Shown piece by piece: positions 36,261-51,100 of a DNA stretch of 64,000 bases. The DNA comes from Cucumis sativus (taxonomy: Eukaryota; Streptophyta; Magnoliopsida; Cucurbitales; Cucurbitaceae). The stretch lies in contig NC_026657.2 in the NCBI RefSeq assembly GCF_000004075.3, forward strand, positions 11,594,001 to 11,658,000. The letters run 5' to 3'. A program made the position numbers and the translations under genes. How positions within the stretch are numbered: position 1 is the first letter of the stretch; each line of letters starts with the position of its first letter. The notes below the pieces were generated by a model. The model saw only the letters and a list, made by a program, of their open reading frames with translations, was not told the origin of the DNA and made no database searches.

Positions 36261-38379
36261 TTCACTTCTCTCTTTCAATCAAAATTTAAATACCCACTCT
36301 TTTTCTTTTCTTTTTCCTTTCTTTATTCATTTTTTTTCCCTTTCCTTTTTTTTTTCTTTACTTCAAATATTCTTTTCTATTCAAATTATTCTTTTTTCAT
36401 CAATTTTTTTGATTAAATTAGTTTAATTTCATTTTCTAGTCATTTTCGTATTATTATTTTTTCAATTTTCAACCTTTTCATTTTATCAATACAACACGTT
36501 GTTGTGTAGTATGTTACTTATTAGATCAATTTACATGTAGGATATATTATATTATGTATATTTTCTAAATAAAAATTAACGATTTTGAAAAAATGAAATT
36601 AATTTCGAGAATTAATTGTTATGAACACAAAATTACTATTTTTTTTAAAACTATGTAGTATTAAATTTTTTTAAAATTATGTAATTGATTTATAATTTGT
36701 AACGTAATTAAAAATATGCATCAAATAATAGACACCTACATTTATAATATAACTTTTGAAAGAAAAAAAAAAACTATTTAAAATCACATTAAGATTTTAG
36801 TGTATGCAATGATGACATATAGATAGATTAGTCAACATTTGTTAATAGGGCATGTTAACATCATCATTTGGTTAGCTTTTTATTAAGACTATATATATAT
36901 ATATATACTATTAATATAGTTTTAAAAATTAAGAGTAGAAGAACATGGTGATTTCTATATAAAACTATATCTCTTATTAAATGATTTGTTAAAGGTTTTG
37001 GCACTTAATTAGTTTTTTTTAGATGTACTCTTGGATATCAAAGGGCTAATTAATGGCAATTATATTAATTAATTGAAATGTGAAAGATGAAAGTTTCAAT
37101 AGTTTAATTTCTTTGAATTTTAATTTCATCCATGTGATTTTTTATGGTAGAAGTCAATAATTCATTAATTTACACAACTATACATTATATATATATATAT
37201 ATAGGCAACATTATATTTTTATTTTGGAAAAAAATATTTATTAAAATAATAGTCAATGATTGGTTAATCATTATCTATAATTAAACAATTAATGTGTTAC
37301 TGTATTTAATCTCCAAATGTACAAATTGTTGGTAAGTATAATACAATATTAAGACATCTATACCTTCAGCCAAAAAAAAAAAAAAAAGAACAACGATATC
37401 TAATGTATTATTATAATTATTAAAAAAATATTTTTTTATTTTATTTTTAAAAAATTAAACTTATAAATATTATTTCACTTTCATTATTTTGTTATGATGT
37501 TGTAAAAATCTAATTAACTATTGTTTCTAAAAACTTATTTTTTTTTCTAGTACATAGATAAAGTTTAAAAATAGTAAATAAAATAGAGAAAACCAATAAT
37601 AGAAATAGAAAATAGAAAACTAGAAAGAAATTATCCAAGTTGGTTGAACTACTTCCTTATATAACTTTTGGATTGTGTACATTTTCTCGAGATGAATATT
37701 TTAGGGCATGTTTGGGATGATTCTCAAATGGATGAAACACTGTGAATTATGTTTTCAATAATCCAAATCCGATTTTGATAATATAATAATGTTTAAAAGT
37801 GTGAAATTAAATTAAATTAATAATTTTAATTAAGTGCGTGGTTCTGAATATGAAAAAAGTGATCATTTAACAATTTCAAAATCACTTCCAAACATACACG
37901 TAATCTATAATATAATCTTTAAGGTCGGAGCATGCATGTATATAAGTTACTAATATTAATAACTAATGATGTTGTAACTTTTACGCACAAGTCTACAAGT
38001 AATTAGGGTTTATTTTCGGGGATTTTGTATTCTAATGAAAATTTGTTTGTTGTTGTGATTTATTATATATTGTCTTCTCAAATAATTATACTATATGTAC
38101 AAAATGTACCTTATATGTTTGTGACATAATTAGGTTAGGGAAGGGGTAGGGGTCCTTTGGGATATAGTCCTTCAAGAAAGTGGTAGCCTCTAGCTAAGTG
38201 CAAGAACCTAAAAAAGACTTGAATTCATTTCATGTCACTTAAATTTATTGTCCTTTTTGCTACATAGCATGTCTCTTCATCTCGTTACTACTATATATAC
38301 ATACTCCTTCCATGTTATCAAGAAACAAAGTTTTGAAATTGCCTTTTGCGTGTCTTCTAGTGCTTTCTTTTTCGCTCAG

Positions 38380-39936
38380 AAATCGTAGGTAACGTAAGAT
38401 ACGTTTCTAATTTGAGTATAAGAATTTAAAATCTGGTTAAGAGTTTTGAAATTTTGCGTTTTAGAATAGAATAAGCGTTTTGAAATAAGACTTTGCGTTA
38501 AGAAGTTGACGTTTGAATAAATCTACGAAAATGATTAAGAAATAAAACTTTTTTGGTTAAGGATAAGTTTTACGATTAAGAACCACTCACAAGGAAGTTT
38601 TGAGAAAAAAGTGATATTGTGTTAAGACCTTTGAAAGCTATGTTGAGTGATTGAAGTTATTCGTGGAATGAAATTAGGCGAGAAGAAAGGTTTCGCGAGG
38701 AAAATGTCAAGGGTTAACGTGTAAGCTTAAAGAGTTAAGCATGTCTGAGTTAATATTAAATTTACATGTGTGGAGTTTTAAGCAGGAGTTGACAAACTGA
38801 GAAGAGTTAAAGTACGACTAAGCTGGTTTAAGGGCTCTATAAATAGAGGACTTGGTCAGTAATAAGCAAAAATGATTTTATTATAAAAAAAAGAAGCTAA
38901 AATGTTGTAGTTTTGCTTTGGCGAGAAGAAGAAAAACAAAGTGTTAAGTGCTGCAGTTTGTTTTACGAGAAGGCTCTGCGAAAAGAGAAGGAAGAAGAGG
39001 ATTTTTGGTAAAGTGTGGTGAGTGTTTTCTCTTAAATGAATTTACATTAAAGCTTGATTTGATGATTATGATTTCAATACTATAAAATTATTTTCAAACA
39101 ATTAGTTGTTTTCTTGAGATGATGCTAACTTTTATGTGCACATAAAGAGTCAATGCTACCATGGGGTGTACGGGGCTACATGGTGATAAGAAGTTGCCTT
39201 ATGCGTTGAAAGACGTGTATAATGCTTAGTGACCTGAGCAGCAAGGATAAATCTCCATGTTCTTGGATGTTGTTGAAACAGTAGTTTAAACTTGAAGTAA
39301 TGAGACCAAGTGTAGAGAACGATTCGAAATCCTTGACAAAAAAGTTAGTTGACTAACAGGTGTTTATGCGAAATGAATATTGATGTGATTCGCGAGTTGA
39401 TCTAATTCTATTGTAAAAGTGATTGCACACGTTTTGATATGTTTTGTGAAATGACGAAGTATTTATTAATAAACTAATTTGTGTTGGAATTTATAATTTG
39501 GCAAAAAGAAATTACTAAAGGGCATTGCGAAAAGGATTTCGTAAAACCTCACTAAGTCTTTTAGGCTTATGTTTTAAAAGTCTCATATTCCAAGAACATG
39601 CATTTAGGCAATGTAGAGAAGAAGGTTGAAGGGCTTGCGACGAGTTGAGGAAGTCACAAGACGTTTAAGAGTTGTTAATTATGTTTGGTCAAAGTGTTGT
39701 AATTGTATATTCTTACCGAACGCCTATTATTAATAAAATGTACGTTTTGATTAAGTTATTTATCACATTTGGCGTTTAAGGTTAACTGCCGTTGTGTTCT
39801 GAGTTTCATTTGATAGTATAAAAGAAGTTGAAAATAAGCTTAGCGATAAGATCAATTGCAATTTTAAAGCAAAATCACGTCCTATTTGCACTACTTCTTG
39901 CATTTCAGTCACTGTCTTGCAAATTAGGGTGTGACA
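38380..39936 (+). mobile_element. Probable solo LTR of a gypsy-like element (boundaries uncertain)
   Basis: Base composition differs from the flanks. TATAAATAGAGGACTTGG at 38838 resembles an LTR TATA box, AATAAA at 39732-39737 a polyadenylation signal, and the right end reads GGGTGTGACA, whose complement (TGTCACACCC) is a common plant LTR terminus. No PBS or coding sequence follows the right end, so a solo LTR is the simplest reading. The left end was not located. A smaller alternative is a 636-bp unit 39301-39936 flanked by AGTAA on both sides (39296-39300 and 39937-39941), beginning TG and ending CA, but that leaves out the TATA box. Confidence 0.4.
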
Positions 39937-40191
39937 AGTAAAGATTTAGATCGATCAACCATTGTGATAAATATATTCACGACTATATTTTTTATTTATT
40001 TAGTCAATCGCTCAATCGCCTCATCAAACAAATGAAAGTATTCACACAATATGAAAGTACTCAAACATATATAGCTAAGTCAAAGACATACATTAAACTG
40101 TGATATGTCACTTATTAGGGACAATACGTACCGTACCATCCACCTTCTCGTAAATGATACACAGTTAGTTTTCTTATAAAAAAAAGACTAT

Positions 40192-40193
<2 letters not shown>

Positions 40194-40240
<47 letters not shown>
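40194..40240. repeat. (AT)n microsatellite, 47 bp
   Basis: Uninterrupted AT dinucleotides, the longest simple repeat in the window. Confidence 0.97.
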
Positions 40241-40244
<4 letters not shown>

Positions 40245-41307
40245 CTAGCTAGCTCAAAACCAATCATTCTATATAAACTAGAGTATATAGTTGGATAACC
40301 CTAAAGTTTTTTTAATTCCTTTGCTGCTATGAACTTTTATATAATTGAACTATATATCTTAGGTTTATGTACTTTTTTCTGCATCCTTTGGACAAATGGT
40401 GAAGTCTATTTCTACTTTTTAAACTAAAGACAAACAACCAAACAAGTTTGAAATCACTTTCTCCCTCATTTGTGTGTTAAAGTCTCTCATTTTGAGCCAA
40501 AAAGCATATACACACATTCTTTTTCATTGCTGAAAAAGCTGCCTTTTGCTTAATTATATATATACTTTTAAGTCTTCATAAATCAAATGCCATCCATCTT
40601 AAATTAGTATTAAAACATACTTAATCGCGTCATAATACATAACTTCAACCTTACTTTATTAAACGAACATTATTATTTAAGATCAGGTTGACTCGCTTCA
40701 TTGCCAAAGAGATAGGAGACATTTTATTCCTCAAGAAAACCATAAACAAAACAATTGAATCTCATCTCGACAACTCTAAAACATACATATACACTATTTA
40801 AGCAAACACGAAGCATATTAATCGTATAAATACCGTTTTTATAACCCATATTTTAAAATATAACGAGTTAAAAACTTAAACAATGTGTAACTGTTACTTT
40901 GATCTGACAATCCATATAAAACTAATCACGTTATTATACACTTAATCATATTAAATAATTTCTCCCAAGAATGGAAACATAATCCAAACACACACACATT
41001 TCAAATAAACAAGACAGTCGTACATAGTTTAATATTTAAACTATATGGGGAAAAGTGTGAGATGTTGATAAGATTATTATTATAATTATTATAAGTATGA
41101 AGTAATTATAATATATAGTTTAGGGTTAAATTCAATGTGTGTATGTTTGTGAAGTGAAAAGGGTTTAAATAAATTAAAAGGTCAAGTGGTGGAGAAGTGG
41201 GAACACAAAGATTAAGAATCTGACAAAAGCATTTCACAAAGTTTTGAAAGTTTGAAGATTGAAGTTTTGAACCACTCTTTTTCTTTTTCTTTTCTACCCC
41301 ACCACAT

Positions 41308-41352
41308 GTATATATATATATATGTGTGTGTATATATATATATATATATATG
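41308..41352. repeat. Compound (TA)n(TG)n(TA)n microsatellite
   Basis: TA repeats interrupted by GTGTGTG. Creates a spurious Tyr/Ile open frame on the reverse strand. Confidence 0.93.
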
Positions 41353-44300
41353 ATATATGAATGTGGAAATGAATAAAATTAAATGACTGCCTGCCTGCCA
41401 TATGCATATTGCATAATAATGCATCTGCTCTTTCACATTCATGCACTCAATCCTTTGTCCCCCACAACCTTTTGCCTTTGTCTTTATAACTACACATCTT
41501 CAACATTTGCCCCCACACACATATATATAATCAATTCACCATCTTTTACACTGATCACTTTCTCTTAATTAACTTTTATTCACTTTTCACATTACCTTTT
41601 CTAGACTTTCCAATTTCCACGTTTTTCATTTTTCCTTTTCTGATATACATACATCTATATAACTGCACTTTAATTTATCACTTCCTTTTTACTTATCAAA
41701 TTCAATATATATAAATATATGGCGTACCAACGTCTCGTTTACTCCGTTGAAACTTATATTCATCCTTTTCTTTCGAAAATTTACCTCTCCTTCAATGGTG
41801 CTTTTATCCTCCTAGTATGGTAGATAGAGTCGACACTTTAAAAGATGGATTCTAACCACTTAACTTTGAAATAGTTATTCTAATATTATATCTAGTTTTA
41901 ACGTTGCTATAATTTTTATCTTAACTCAAAAGGGTTAGAATGTGATAAATAGAAAATTAAAAATTGATACTAATAAAATCTAAAATTTTTATAGATGGTA
42001 AACATTTTAATTTATTTTGCTATTTTTAAAATTGTCTCTTCTAAAAATTTACACATTAAACATGTATCAATCAATTAATCTAATAAGAAAGTTGTTATAG
42101 GTTTTTTTTAAGAACAATTTTAAAGTTAAAATTAACCTTTTGAAAAGGGCTATCTTTAGAGTTCTAATAAAAGTAATTAATCATGTGAATGTGATCATGA
42201 TTGTTCTTATTCCCACTTTAATTTTACTTTTTCTTTAAATGGTGAACAAATACCACGTACAATTTAAAGATAAAATTCAATTTTATATCTAATTAATTAA
42301 TTAACTTTTAAATTTTGAATAGGTTAAAAGTAAGTGTTAAAAAGAATTTATTACATATTCTCATGCAAACTTAAATTTTGTTCGATACAAACGTTATAGT
42401 TTTAAAGATTAAATTTGGTAATTTTATTCGGTTATATATGTCAAACCGTCAAATATTTTAAACGTTTTTTTTATCAAAAGAATTTAAATGAAAAACAAGT
42501 TTTTTTTTCTTAAGTCAATTCAAATAGCTCAAAATTGGTTGCAAATCAAAACTCGAATACTAAATTAGCAAAAACAATATACATATAGAAGTTGAATTGA
42601 TGCTGTCTAAAATTAGAGCTAATCTAGAGAACTCCAAAAGAGACATTATTGTCCAAAGAAAAAGGAACCCTATGACTATATAATATTATTTATACATTGA
42701 AGAAAAAAGAGTACAAAATGAGTATACGGAATATTTTTGAATAAGTGTGAGAGGAAAGCAATAATAGTAATAATATGAGTTAATATAGAGTTATTGAATG
42801 GGACACAATTTGTACAAACATCATCATCTCTTTGCTACCTCCTTTTCTATACTTTACCTGCCATTTCCATTCTCTCTTTTTCTTCTATTATTATCCATTC
42901 TTCTTTTACTCTTTCTTTTTCCCCAGGAAATAATCCCATGAAGTTACTCGAAAACGATTTTAACGTGAAACATTGTTTTCAACATGTTAAATACATATTC
43001 ACATACTTTAATTTTACTCGAGGCATATAATATTTACTATCTAGCTAGTATGACTCGAGAATTAATACCTAGTGAAATCAAGGTGTCGGGTGGAGAGGAA
43101 AAAGTATGATATAGTAATTGAAATTATCGTAGGAGTTAAATTTATAATGATACAATAAAATAAAATTTAGGAATATTTTATAGTTTCCTTTTATGGCCAA
43201 TAATTGCATAAATTCAAAGAAAAAAAAATTAGTTTGAGAATATAAATTAAATTATATTTATTGTAAAACCAATAATTAATTTACACATTTCAAATTAAAG
43301 TGATGGTAGAAAAGTAAATATTGAAATTTATAGTAATTTGTGATCTAATTTGATTCGGTGAAAAATTATGTATCTAATTTTTCTTATTTTACAATGACAT
43401 TGACTTTATGAGTGGTAGCTCCTAAGCATTATTAACATTAAGAAGACCACTAACCATGGGATTAAATGCACATTAAAGCAACGATTGATATGATATAAAC
43501 TTATTATATGTAAGTTGAATTATACTTATTTGTTTTAATTTAGTAATACTTTTTTTGGTTTAGCTATTTTTATAAATAAAAAGTAGATTTAAGTAGTTGG
43601 GCTAGTTTGTTGAACATGGGCTATTGAAGTATTTTGGGCCACCATGGGCTTTTGCATAATAATTAGTCTTTTAAGTTCCTGAGCAATTTGTTATTTTTCT
43701 TATAAAATATTCAACTTTACTAAATTAATTTTTGTTTCATTTTAAGTATCAATTGTTCGTATTCTATAATCTATTTTCGTATCTTATCATGATTTAATTA
43801 CAGCTCTCTAAAATTAATTATATGAACAGTGTCTTCTGTAGAATCACGTAGGAATGATGAACGATAACGTAAATATACTTCAAACGGTAATTGTGAGATC
43901 ATAAGTATATTTTATATCAACAAAGAATGGTAAAAAAAGTAGATAAGTTATTAAACAAAGTATAAGATCATAAAGTACCATCAACTATAGTCATGTGAAT
44001 TAAAAACTGAACCAAAGTTTAGAGGAAAAAAAAAAAAGAACTAGAGCACACACTAATGAAAGCATAGGAAGAAAATGGAAGCATATCTGCAAAAGATTAT
44101 TAAAGTAATTATCACATGATATGGTGAGAAGAATCAACCTAAATATGATTCTCTCTTAGAATTAGAAGTAGGTGTGATATTCATTCATTAAGAACATATA
44201 AAATCAAATATCAAATGAGTAGGGGCAGAGAAGAAGTTTAGTAGCCCTTTTTAGCTTGGAAATTAAAACATATATTAAAATTAAAGCCACCATTTTTATA

Positions 44301-47300
44301 TTAAAATAAAGAGCTTCTTTAATATAAACTATAATTATTTCACATCCCTAACTTATAATTCAAACCATTCATCTTCTTCCATGAATCAACCCTAAAATCA
44401 GACTTTTCCTTTCACTTTTAGCCTCTCTTTTCTCCATATAATTAATACACACTTAATTCCATTCTTGACTGCATCATTACAACTTTGAACTAGGTTTCAA
44501 AATTTGTGTCTACATTTGTTAAAAGTTTTATTCTCTTCAAGGGTTCCTTCTATTAATATATTAATATAAGATGAAGATTGATGGGATATATGGTGTTAAA
44601 TCATACGAGACATAATTCACAATATTACTATTTAAAATAACTCAACAAGTAATGAACGTACAAACTTCGAGTAAAAACGTAATGCAACTTACATTGTAAA
44701 TGAACTCATCTATTATTGTCTAGTGTCTATGTTGTACAAATAAAAATTTTGTCCTTTGGTTGTTTGTTTTCCCATCATGTAAAAGGTGTAGGCTTAACCT
44801 AATCGTCGCTCGATCTTTTGGTTATATACATAATTTTTATTAGTAGTATTTTTTTAGATTAAAAAAATAATAATGATGGTAACAACGTTCAAGTAAGTTT
44901 AACTTGAGAATAATTTGACGCAACTTAATCAATATTTTTGAAAAAAACACAAAAATAAAAAAACAAACTAAATTAGTGAAAAAGCTTTTCAATAAACAAA
45001 TTAAAATGTATATCAATTATCATTATATTTTGTTGCTTATATAATGGGAAAATGTCAAATATAGATATCAAATTCATGTTTTCATAGAAATATGAAGAGA
45101 AATTCAATACTAATATTATGTTTACATTGAAAAGATGAGATGAGATTTTGTTATAAAATTAGGGAATGAGTGTGTGTGTGTATGTCTTGTTGAGTACTAA
45201 ACCAAAGTGACCCTTTTGGCATTATTTTAGGGTATTTGTTTATGGTCCCTTTTTGGGTTAGGCCATTAAAGGGTTTTGAGCTGTATGGCATGACTCATGA
45301 GCATTAGGTTCTCTCATTATCATCTCCTTCTTACCATTATATATATATAATCCATAACATCAATATATTTTCTGCTTTTTATTCTTTCTACATTCTCCTA
45401 CCGAGTTCAAAATTTCATTAGAAATATGCATTTCTCGACACTAATATCTTTTAAACGCATACTAATGAATGTGCGGTGAAAAATAACTTGATACAACTTA
45501 AGTTTGTATGTTTAATTAATACATGAGATTTCCTAAACTTTAATCCAAATTTAACTTTGAATAATTTAGAATTGAAATTTAACGTGTTAAAAAAAGAAAA
45601 CTTTCCATTAAATAAAAAAGTAGATGAGATTTCTCTTTTCTTTTCTATAGGGCCTAATGCAACTCATATTCATTAACTCATAGATCACCGAGTTTGAGAA
45701 TTTTGTACTTTCAATTTGTACCATATTATTACTTTTTTTTTTCCTTTCTTGATTTGAAGTACATCAACTAACAACATACACCACACACACATATATATTT
45801 TAAAAGTAAATAGATAAATAATCTAGAAAGATCGTTAGGTGTAATGCATTGTTATGTATCATATCTATCAGCACGTTGTCTAAGACAACTTTTTAGTTCT
45901 TTATCTCACAGTCACACACGATTTGACATATTGTACTACTAGATGACACTAACATGTATGTAAACACCTTCAATGTATAACATATCACTATATCGAAAAG
46001 GGTTTTAGTTTACAAATCTTGTGATATGTCGATGGAATAATCAAAATAATATATTATGGTATCACTTTTCATTTATTTAATTAAGCAATCACTTCTAAGT
46101 TTGTATGCCATCTATGTATGATGTAGATTAGGGTAGATGTCCTTTGGGAGAAGGAAGAAGCACTAGAAACCCTTTTTATACCTATAATTTTCTCTTTTCA
46201 TTTATTTTTACATACTTATTATTCAACAAATTAATTAAGAATTCAATAATTACGACCTATTTAATCATTTGTATTAAACACAAACATAAAAATTCAAAGA
46301 CAAATATAAAAGAATTTATCTAAATCTATCATAACTAAGAGTACCATTGATAAATTATATACTTTGAATCCTATATTTCTAAAAAAAATTACTATCCATT
46401 ATAATTAACCATATAGTTAAGAACATCAATATCTTCTTCCAATAGAAAGCGTATCAAAACCACTTTATTTTTCACCTTTTCCAAACCCCTATATGATGCC
46501 CAAACTATATATTAATATATATACTTTGCCCAACAAAAGGAATCACAAGAAAATGGATTTAAGTACGGACTATTGTACTATATATATATATATGCAATAA
46601 TTTGATTCAATATTAACCAATAATATAAAGTGAAATTACATCACTTACATTACACACACACATATAGTTCCTTTTACAGATTTTGTTAACTTGTTCCATT
46701 CAACCATTTTGGTACTTGACATCATGAAACAGAATATTATCAGACTATGTGAATTCAGTGATTGATGTTGGTTGATATTCCAATTCATTGTTCTTTCTCG
46801 TTTAAATGAAAATGTATATGATAAACAAGCATATATATATATGTATATATATTTCTCATATACTGACAATTTGGTCTTGTTCCTTTGTACGATAGAAACT
46901 CCAAAAGGACTTGGAATTTGTACTAATAATTAGTTATATTAGGGAAAATGCATACATATTTTCGAATAGATATCTTTTAACGGTGATTATTAAAAAGTAG
47001 TCATATTTTGATAGACTTGCTTGCTTGACTCAATGTTTTTTGTTTCTTTCGTTTAAAGGGTTTATATTCGAAAATATTCTAATGGTTTTTTTGTATAGGA
47101 AGTATATATTGATGACATCAAACCAATGAATTTCACTTTAGGACAAAATCGTTAGAAATATATGCTTTGTGAACTAGAAAAGAAATTGTGCTTTTATCCA
47201 AAGCAATTTTCTTACATTAAAAAAATCCCTAATTTGAAATTCTACCAAAAATTTTATAACACTTACAATAACCTTTGTTATTATTTATTTTTTAACCAAC

Positions 47301-47896
47301 TACTCGTCATTGGTTGAATAGTTCAAAATATATTGTTTGAAATATTTTGTTAAACTATGAACTTTTGTTTTTGTTTATATCTTTTATCTTTAAAATTTTA
47401 AAAGTTGATACAAATAGTTGAAAATGAGCATAATTCTGTTGATATAGTCGTATATTATTCAACCTTGGTATTAGGGTAGGGTGACAATAATAATTATAAT
47501 ATCAACGTGTTTATGAAATTCAAGAATTAAAATGGAAGACTCGTTGGTAGAATTTGTTAGCAAAAGATTAAAAAAAACACCTAAATTGAAGAGCCAAAAT
47601 GGCATTATGAAATTATTAAAGCATATACCATAATAATACCATGAGCTACTTTTTTCATTCTTCATCGTTGTTTTTAGCAATTCAAACGACCATTATTTAA
47701 TAACTTTCACCAAATTTTATTGATCATAAAAATAAAAGATTACAAGAAGAAAGAAAAGAAAAAAAGATTCGTCAAAATCCAACTCAATCCAACTCCAACC
47801 GAGACAAATACAAAAGATGATCGTGATATCAGAAGGGGAGGAGTAATAAGGGAAAGAAACGAGGATTTATATATGATCAACGAAGAAGAAGAAGAA

Positions 47897-48172
47897 TTAA
47901 AGAGAAAGAGTTTGGCGTTCGGGATCGGAAACACGAGCTTCGTAGAATCTAGCAATAAAAGCAGAAGCTTTACGATCAATTCCAGGCTCAGCAACCCATC
48001 TACTTCCTCTATCTTCATCACTTGGCCACATCCTTCTTCTAATTTCACCACTTTGATCTTCAAAATAATGACCTTCATAGTCATTCCCATAATCTCTTCC
48101 TCCCATGAAACAACAGCTTTTCAATATGCTACAAAATGAAAAGCACTTCAATGACTTTGATCTTCCCCCCAT
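47897..48172 (-). CDS. Small uncharacterised plant protein with conserved C-terminal 'IDRKASAFIARFY' block
   Basis: Single-exon frame of 91 residues, MGGRSK to SLSL. The ATG at 48172 is chosen because everything upstream in the same frame is AT-repeat-derived Tyr/Ile sequence. An internal ATG at residue 23 (MGGRDYG) is an alternative. Features: an N-terminal Cys-containing stretch (KCFSFCSILKSCC, possibly lipid-modified or disulfide-bonded), an acidic Tyr-rich middle, then PSDEDRGSRWVAEPGIDRKA and FIARFYEARVSDPERQ. The end resembles the short DUF761-like tails of small plant proteins, but I cannot assign a family with confidence. Codon use is far less AT-biased than the flanks, supporting a real gene. 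Function unknown. Confidence 0.7.
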   Translation of the reverse strand: MGGRSKSLKCFSFCSILKSCCFMGGRDYGNDYEGHYFEDQSGEIRRRMWPSDEDRGSRWVAEPGIDRKASAFIARFYEARVSDPERQTLSL

Positions 48173-51100
48173 ATAACAGTAATAACAATATATATATATA
48201 TATAAATATATATATTTTCTTTGAGAAGAAAGCACTTTTAATAAATTTCCCTCCCTTCTTCAAATAATAATAATGGTGCCTTTTCTTTTCCTTTCTAGTT
48301 CTCTTCCCTAAGCCTTTTTTTCTCTCAAGAGAAAAAGATGAAGGAATGAAAGGTAACTTGGAGGGGGTGTTTGTAGTGATAATATATATGTGGGAGAGAA
48401 TATGATGGTTGCTGAGTTTATATAGTGGAAAACAACAGCTATATTGGCTTTTTGCTTTTTGTGAGACAGCTTGTTGAAGGGTCTTCTTTTCTCATAAAAA
48501 TAATAATTAATTTATATGAAATGACCTTTTCAAGTTTAGGTTGGTTTCAATTATATATCTCATGTTTTTTAAGAAAACAAAATTATGCTTAAGTTTACTT
48601 TAGGGTTTGTTTCAACTATGTGTTCATAAAAAAAAAAAAAATCTTTTTGAAATTTAAATTTTCACCTTTTTGACTTTCTCAAATTTGTTCAAATTAATAT
48701 ATATACACCCTTGAAGAATTTCCTTTGGATAAAAATAAGATGGGAATTTAGTGACCATTAATGCAGGTAAAAATTGAAAAGCACATGTCACAATAATGGT
48801 AAAAATTGATTGCATAAAGGATTCTTTTTTGTTAATGATATCAGTTGAGGGGAAAAATTGGTAACGATGGTCTTAATCAATCTTCTATATAGATAATAAT
48901 ATAATGCTTATCTTCTAATATCATGTTATACGTTACACCATATTTTGGACAAACTAGAAGTAATGAAAAAGAGTATTTTATAAACATTATATACACACTT
49001 GTGTTTATATTATATATAGATATAGATATTCTTTGAACCTAGAACAAGTGCTAAACTTAAAAAGTTCTTCGAACGTAAGTAAAACCTACTCAAAATTCAA
49101 GAGTAATTTTTTATAATTCAAAATTCTTACCACAGTGTTGCAACTCGTAATTTGGACACGGTAATGAAAGATTTCTAATTAGATGATATATCAATTTAAG
49201 GGTTAAAATAGAACTTTTTGGATGAACAGTAAGTAGAATTAAAAGCATACCTTCTAGAGAGAAGCACTTTGTATATTATACATTTTAGCTTTTTTTCTTT
49301 TTAACCTAAGAAATGAATGGCTAGGATCCAATGATATGACTTGACAGAGTTATTAAGATAAGGGTATGTAGCCTTTGAGATGTAATAAAATGAGACTAAA
49401 AAGCACAAAAAATTATTGTCCTCTGCTTTTTTATTAAACCCTAAACTCTCTCTCTCTTTCTCTTTCTCAACTTTTATTTGTTCTTTCTATTCTCTTTTCC
49501 TTTTTCACAGAGGGGATTCTCTGCCATAAATCCTCGTTTAAATAATGCCTATGGAAACAAACTTTTTTTTTCTCTTTGCTTCTGCATGATGAGTAAGGTT
49601 GATAGCACAAACTTTTATATGTTGATTAAGCTGTATTTATACTGACATATTCTATATAGTAAATGACTTACTTACATAAGAATAGGAATTACAAAATAAC
49701 AGCAAAGAAATAGCTATAAGTAAATGTTGAGAATTAAACAAGAGTGTGAACAATTTTTATAGCTCAAACTACTTTGAGCACCACAACTAAGAACACATCT
49801 CTCTTTTGGCCAGTTTGCCTCTTAATATACCAAAGCAGAGAAATATGAGAAAATAGAGAGGAGGAAATTGAAGAGGTAAATCTTGTTGTGAATTGAGAGA
49901 AACAATTAATAGTATAGAAAAGGTTAAGATTTTCTTCTTATCTTACAAAAAAATAAATCATATATTTAAAAAGAAATAAATATTAAAAATGAAAGACCAA
50001 AAATAACCTAATTTTTTATTTAATATTAAATCAATCTCCACCAACAACAAACAAATTTTTTTCTTAAAAAAAAAAAGAAGATGAAGAGGTTTGATAGTAT
50101 ATTTAAGATTAAAATATTACCAAATGTTTAATTAATTTCTCATACTTTATGTTCACTTATAATGTTAATTTGAAGGTACAGTACTTCTAGAAATTGAGTC
50201 GTTCTTGTACTTCACGTATATGTCTTTGATCAAATCCATCGTATCTATTAAAATCTATATAAAAAAATTGAGGTATAACATAATATTCTTAATTAAAAGA
50301 ACAATGTGTGTGTCTGTGTGTGTATATATATATGAAGTTGAGAATAAGGAAAACACAGGGAGGTTTGCCAACTTTGAAATCACTGGAAAAATTGCAAAAG
50401 AAAACTTAAACAAATGAAGGAATGATAGAAAGAAAAGCCTTTGATCACATCTCTCTTTTTCCTCACCGTTTCTTATCAGACAATTAGAAGGTTCATGCAC
50501 CCCGTTGGCTTTTAAATAATAATAATAATCGTTATATAATAATTATTTTAAATGACAAAACTATTATAAAATGTTATTCTTTAGTGATAACATGATTGTT
50601 GGAATGTGAGTTGAACTGAGGGCAAAACATAGCAAAGAAAGGGTAAAAAATGACAATTGTGGCAGTAATGATCATTGAAAAGGGCATTTTTATTTGTTTT
50701 TAGGACTTTGAAAATGTTGTTGTGGCTGTGGGTTAGGCCCTTTGATTGAAATAATAAAGAAAGCTTTTGAAATTGTGGGAAAGGAGAGGTTGGGTTTAAG
50801 GGTTAGGGTGAAGTTTTCATAAGAAACCTCCACAGTGCATTCAAGCTGTCTGTCTAACTTTTAGGAATCTAAAAGAGAAATGCCAATCACATTAATTCTC
50901 TCTTTTTTGTTTCCCATATATATATTTTCCCCCAATTATGTATTACTTTAATTTATTCCACTTTTTAGTAAATAAAATAATGGGTTTATTCATTAATTAT
51001 ATTAATTTGAGTATTTTATTATTTGGTTTTATTTTAATATGGAAATTCAAAGTTAATTAATTAATTACATGTATTTCTCTATTTATTAATTGCAGATCAG

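Larger units (their letters stand above)
35172..47896. other. 12.7-kb gene-poor, AT-rich region
   Basis: No open frame with protein-like composition was found. All frames here are short and dominated by Ile/Phe/Tyr/Lys from AT bias. Supported contents: a GC-richer island at 36180-36260 with a CACGTG G-box (36245-36250); an LTR-like segment at about 38.4-39.9 kb; and (AT)n runs at 40194-40240 and 41308-41352. A long-range regulatory region or a transposon graveyard are both possible. Confidence 0.55.

Noticed and set aside
38170-38200. TTCAAGAAAGTGGTAG, faintly similar to the complement of miR396
   Set aside because: Too many mismatches and no matching hairpin arm nearby.
46645-46869. Tyr/Ile-rich frame on the minus strand
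   Set aside because: Derived from TA/CA microsatellite sequence; no other support.
47720-48139. 139-codon plus-strand frame opposite the small gene at 47897-48172
   Set aside because: The minus-strand frame has balanced composition and a conserved-looking tail. The plus frame is Ser/Thr/Ile-rich with a Lys-rich start from AT sequence.
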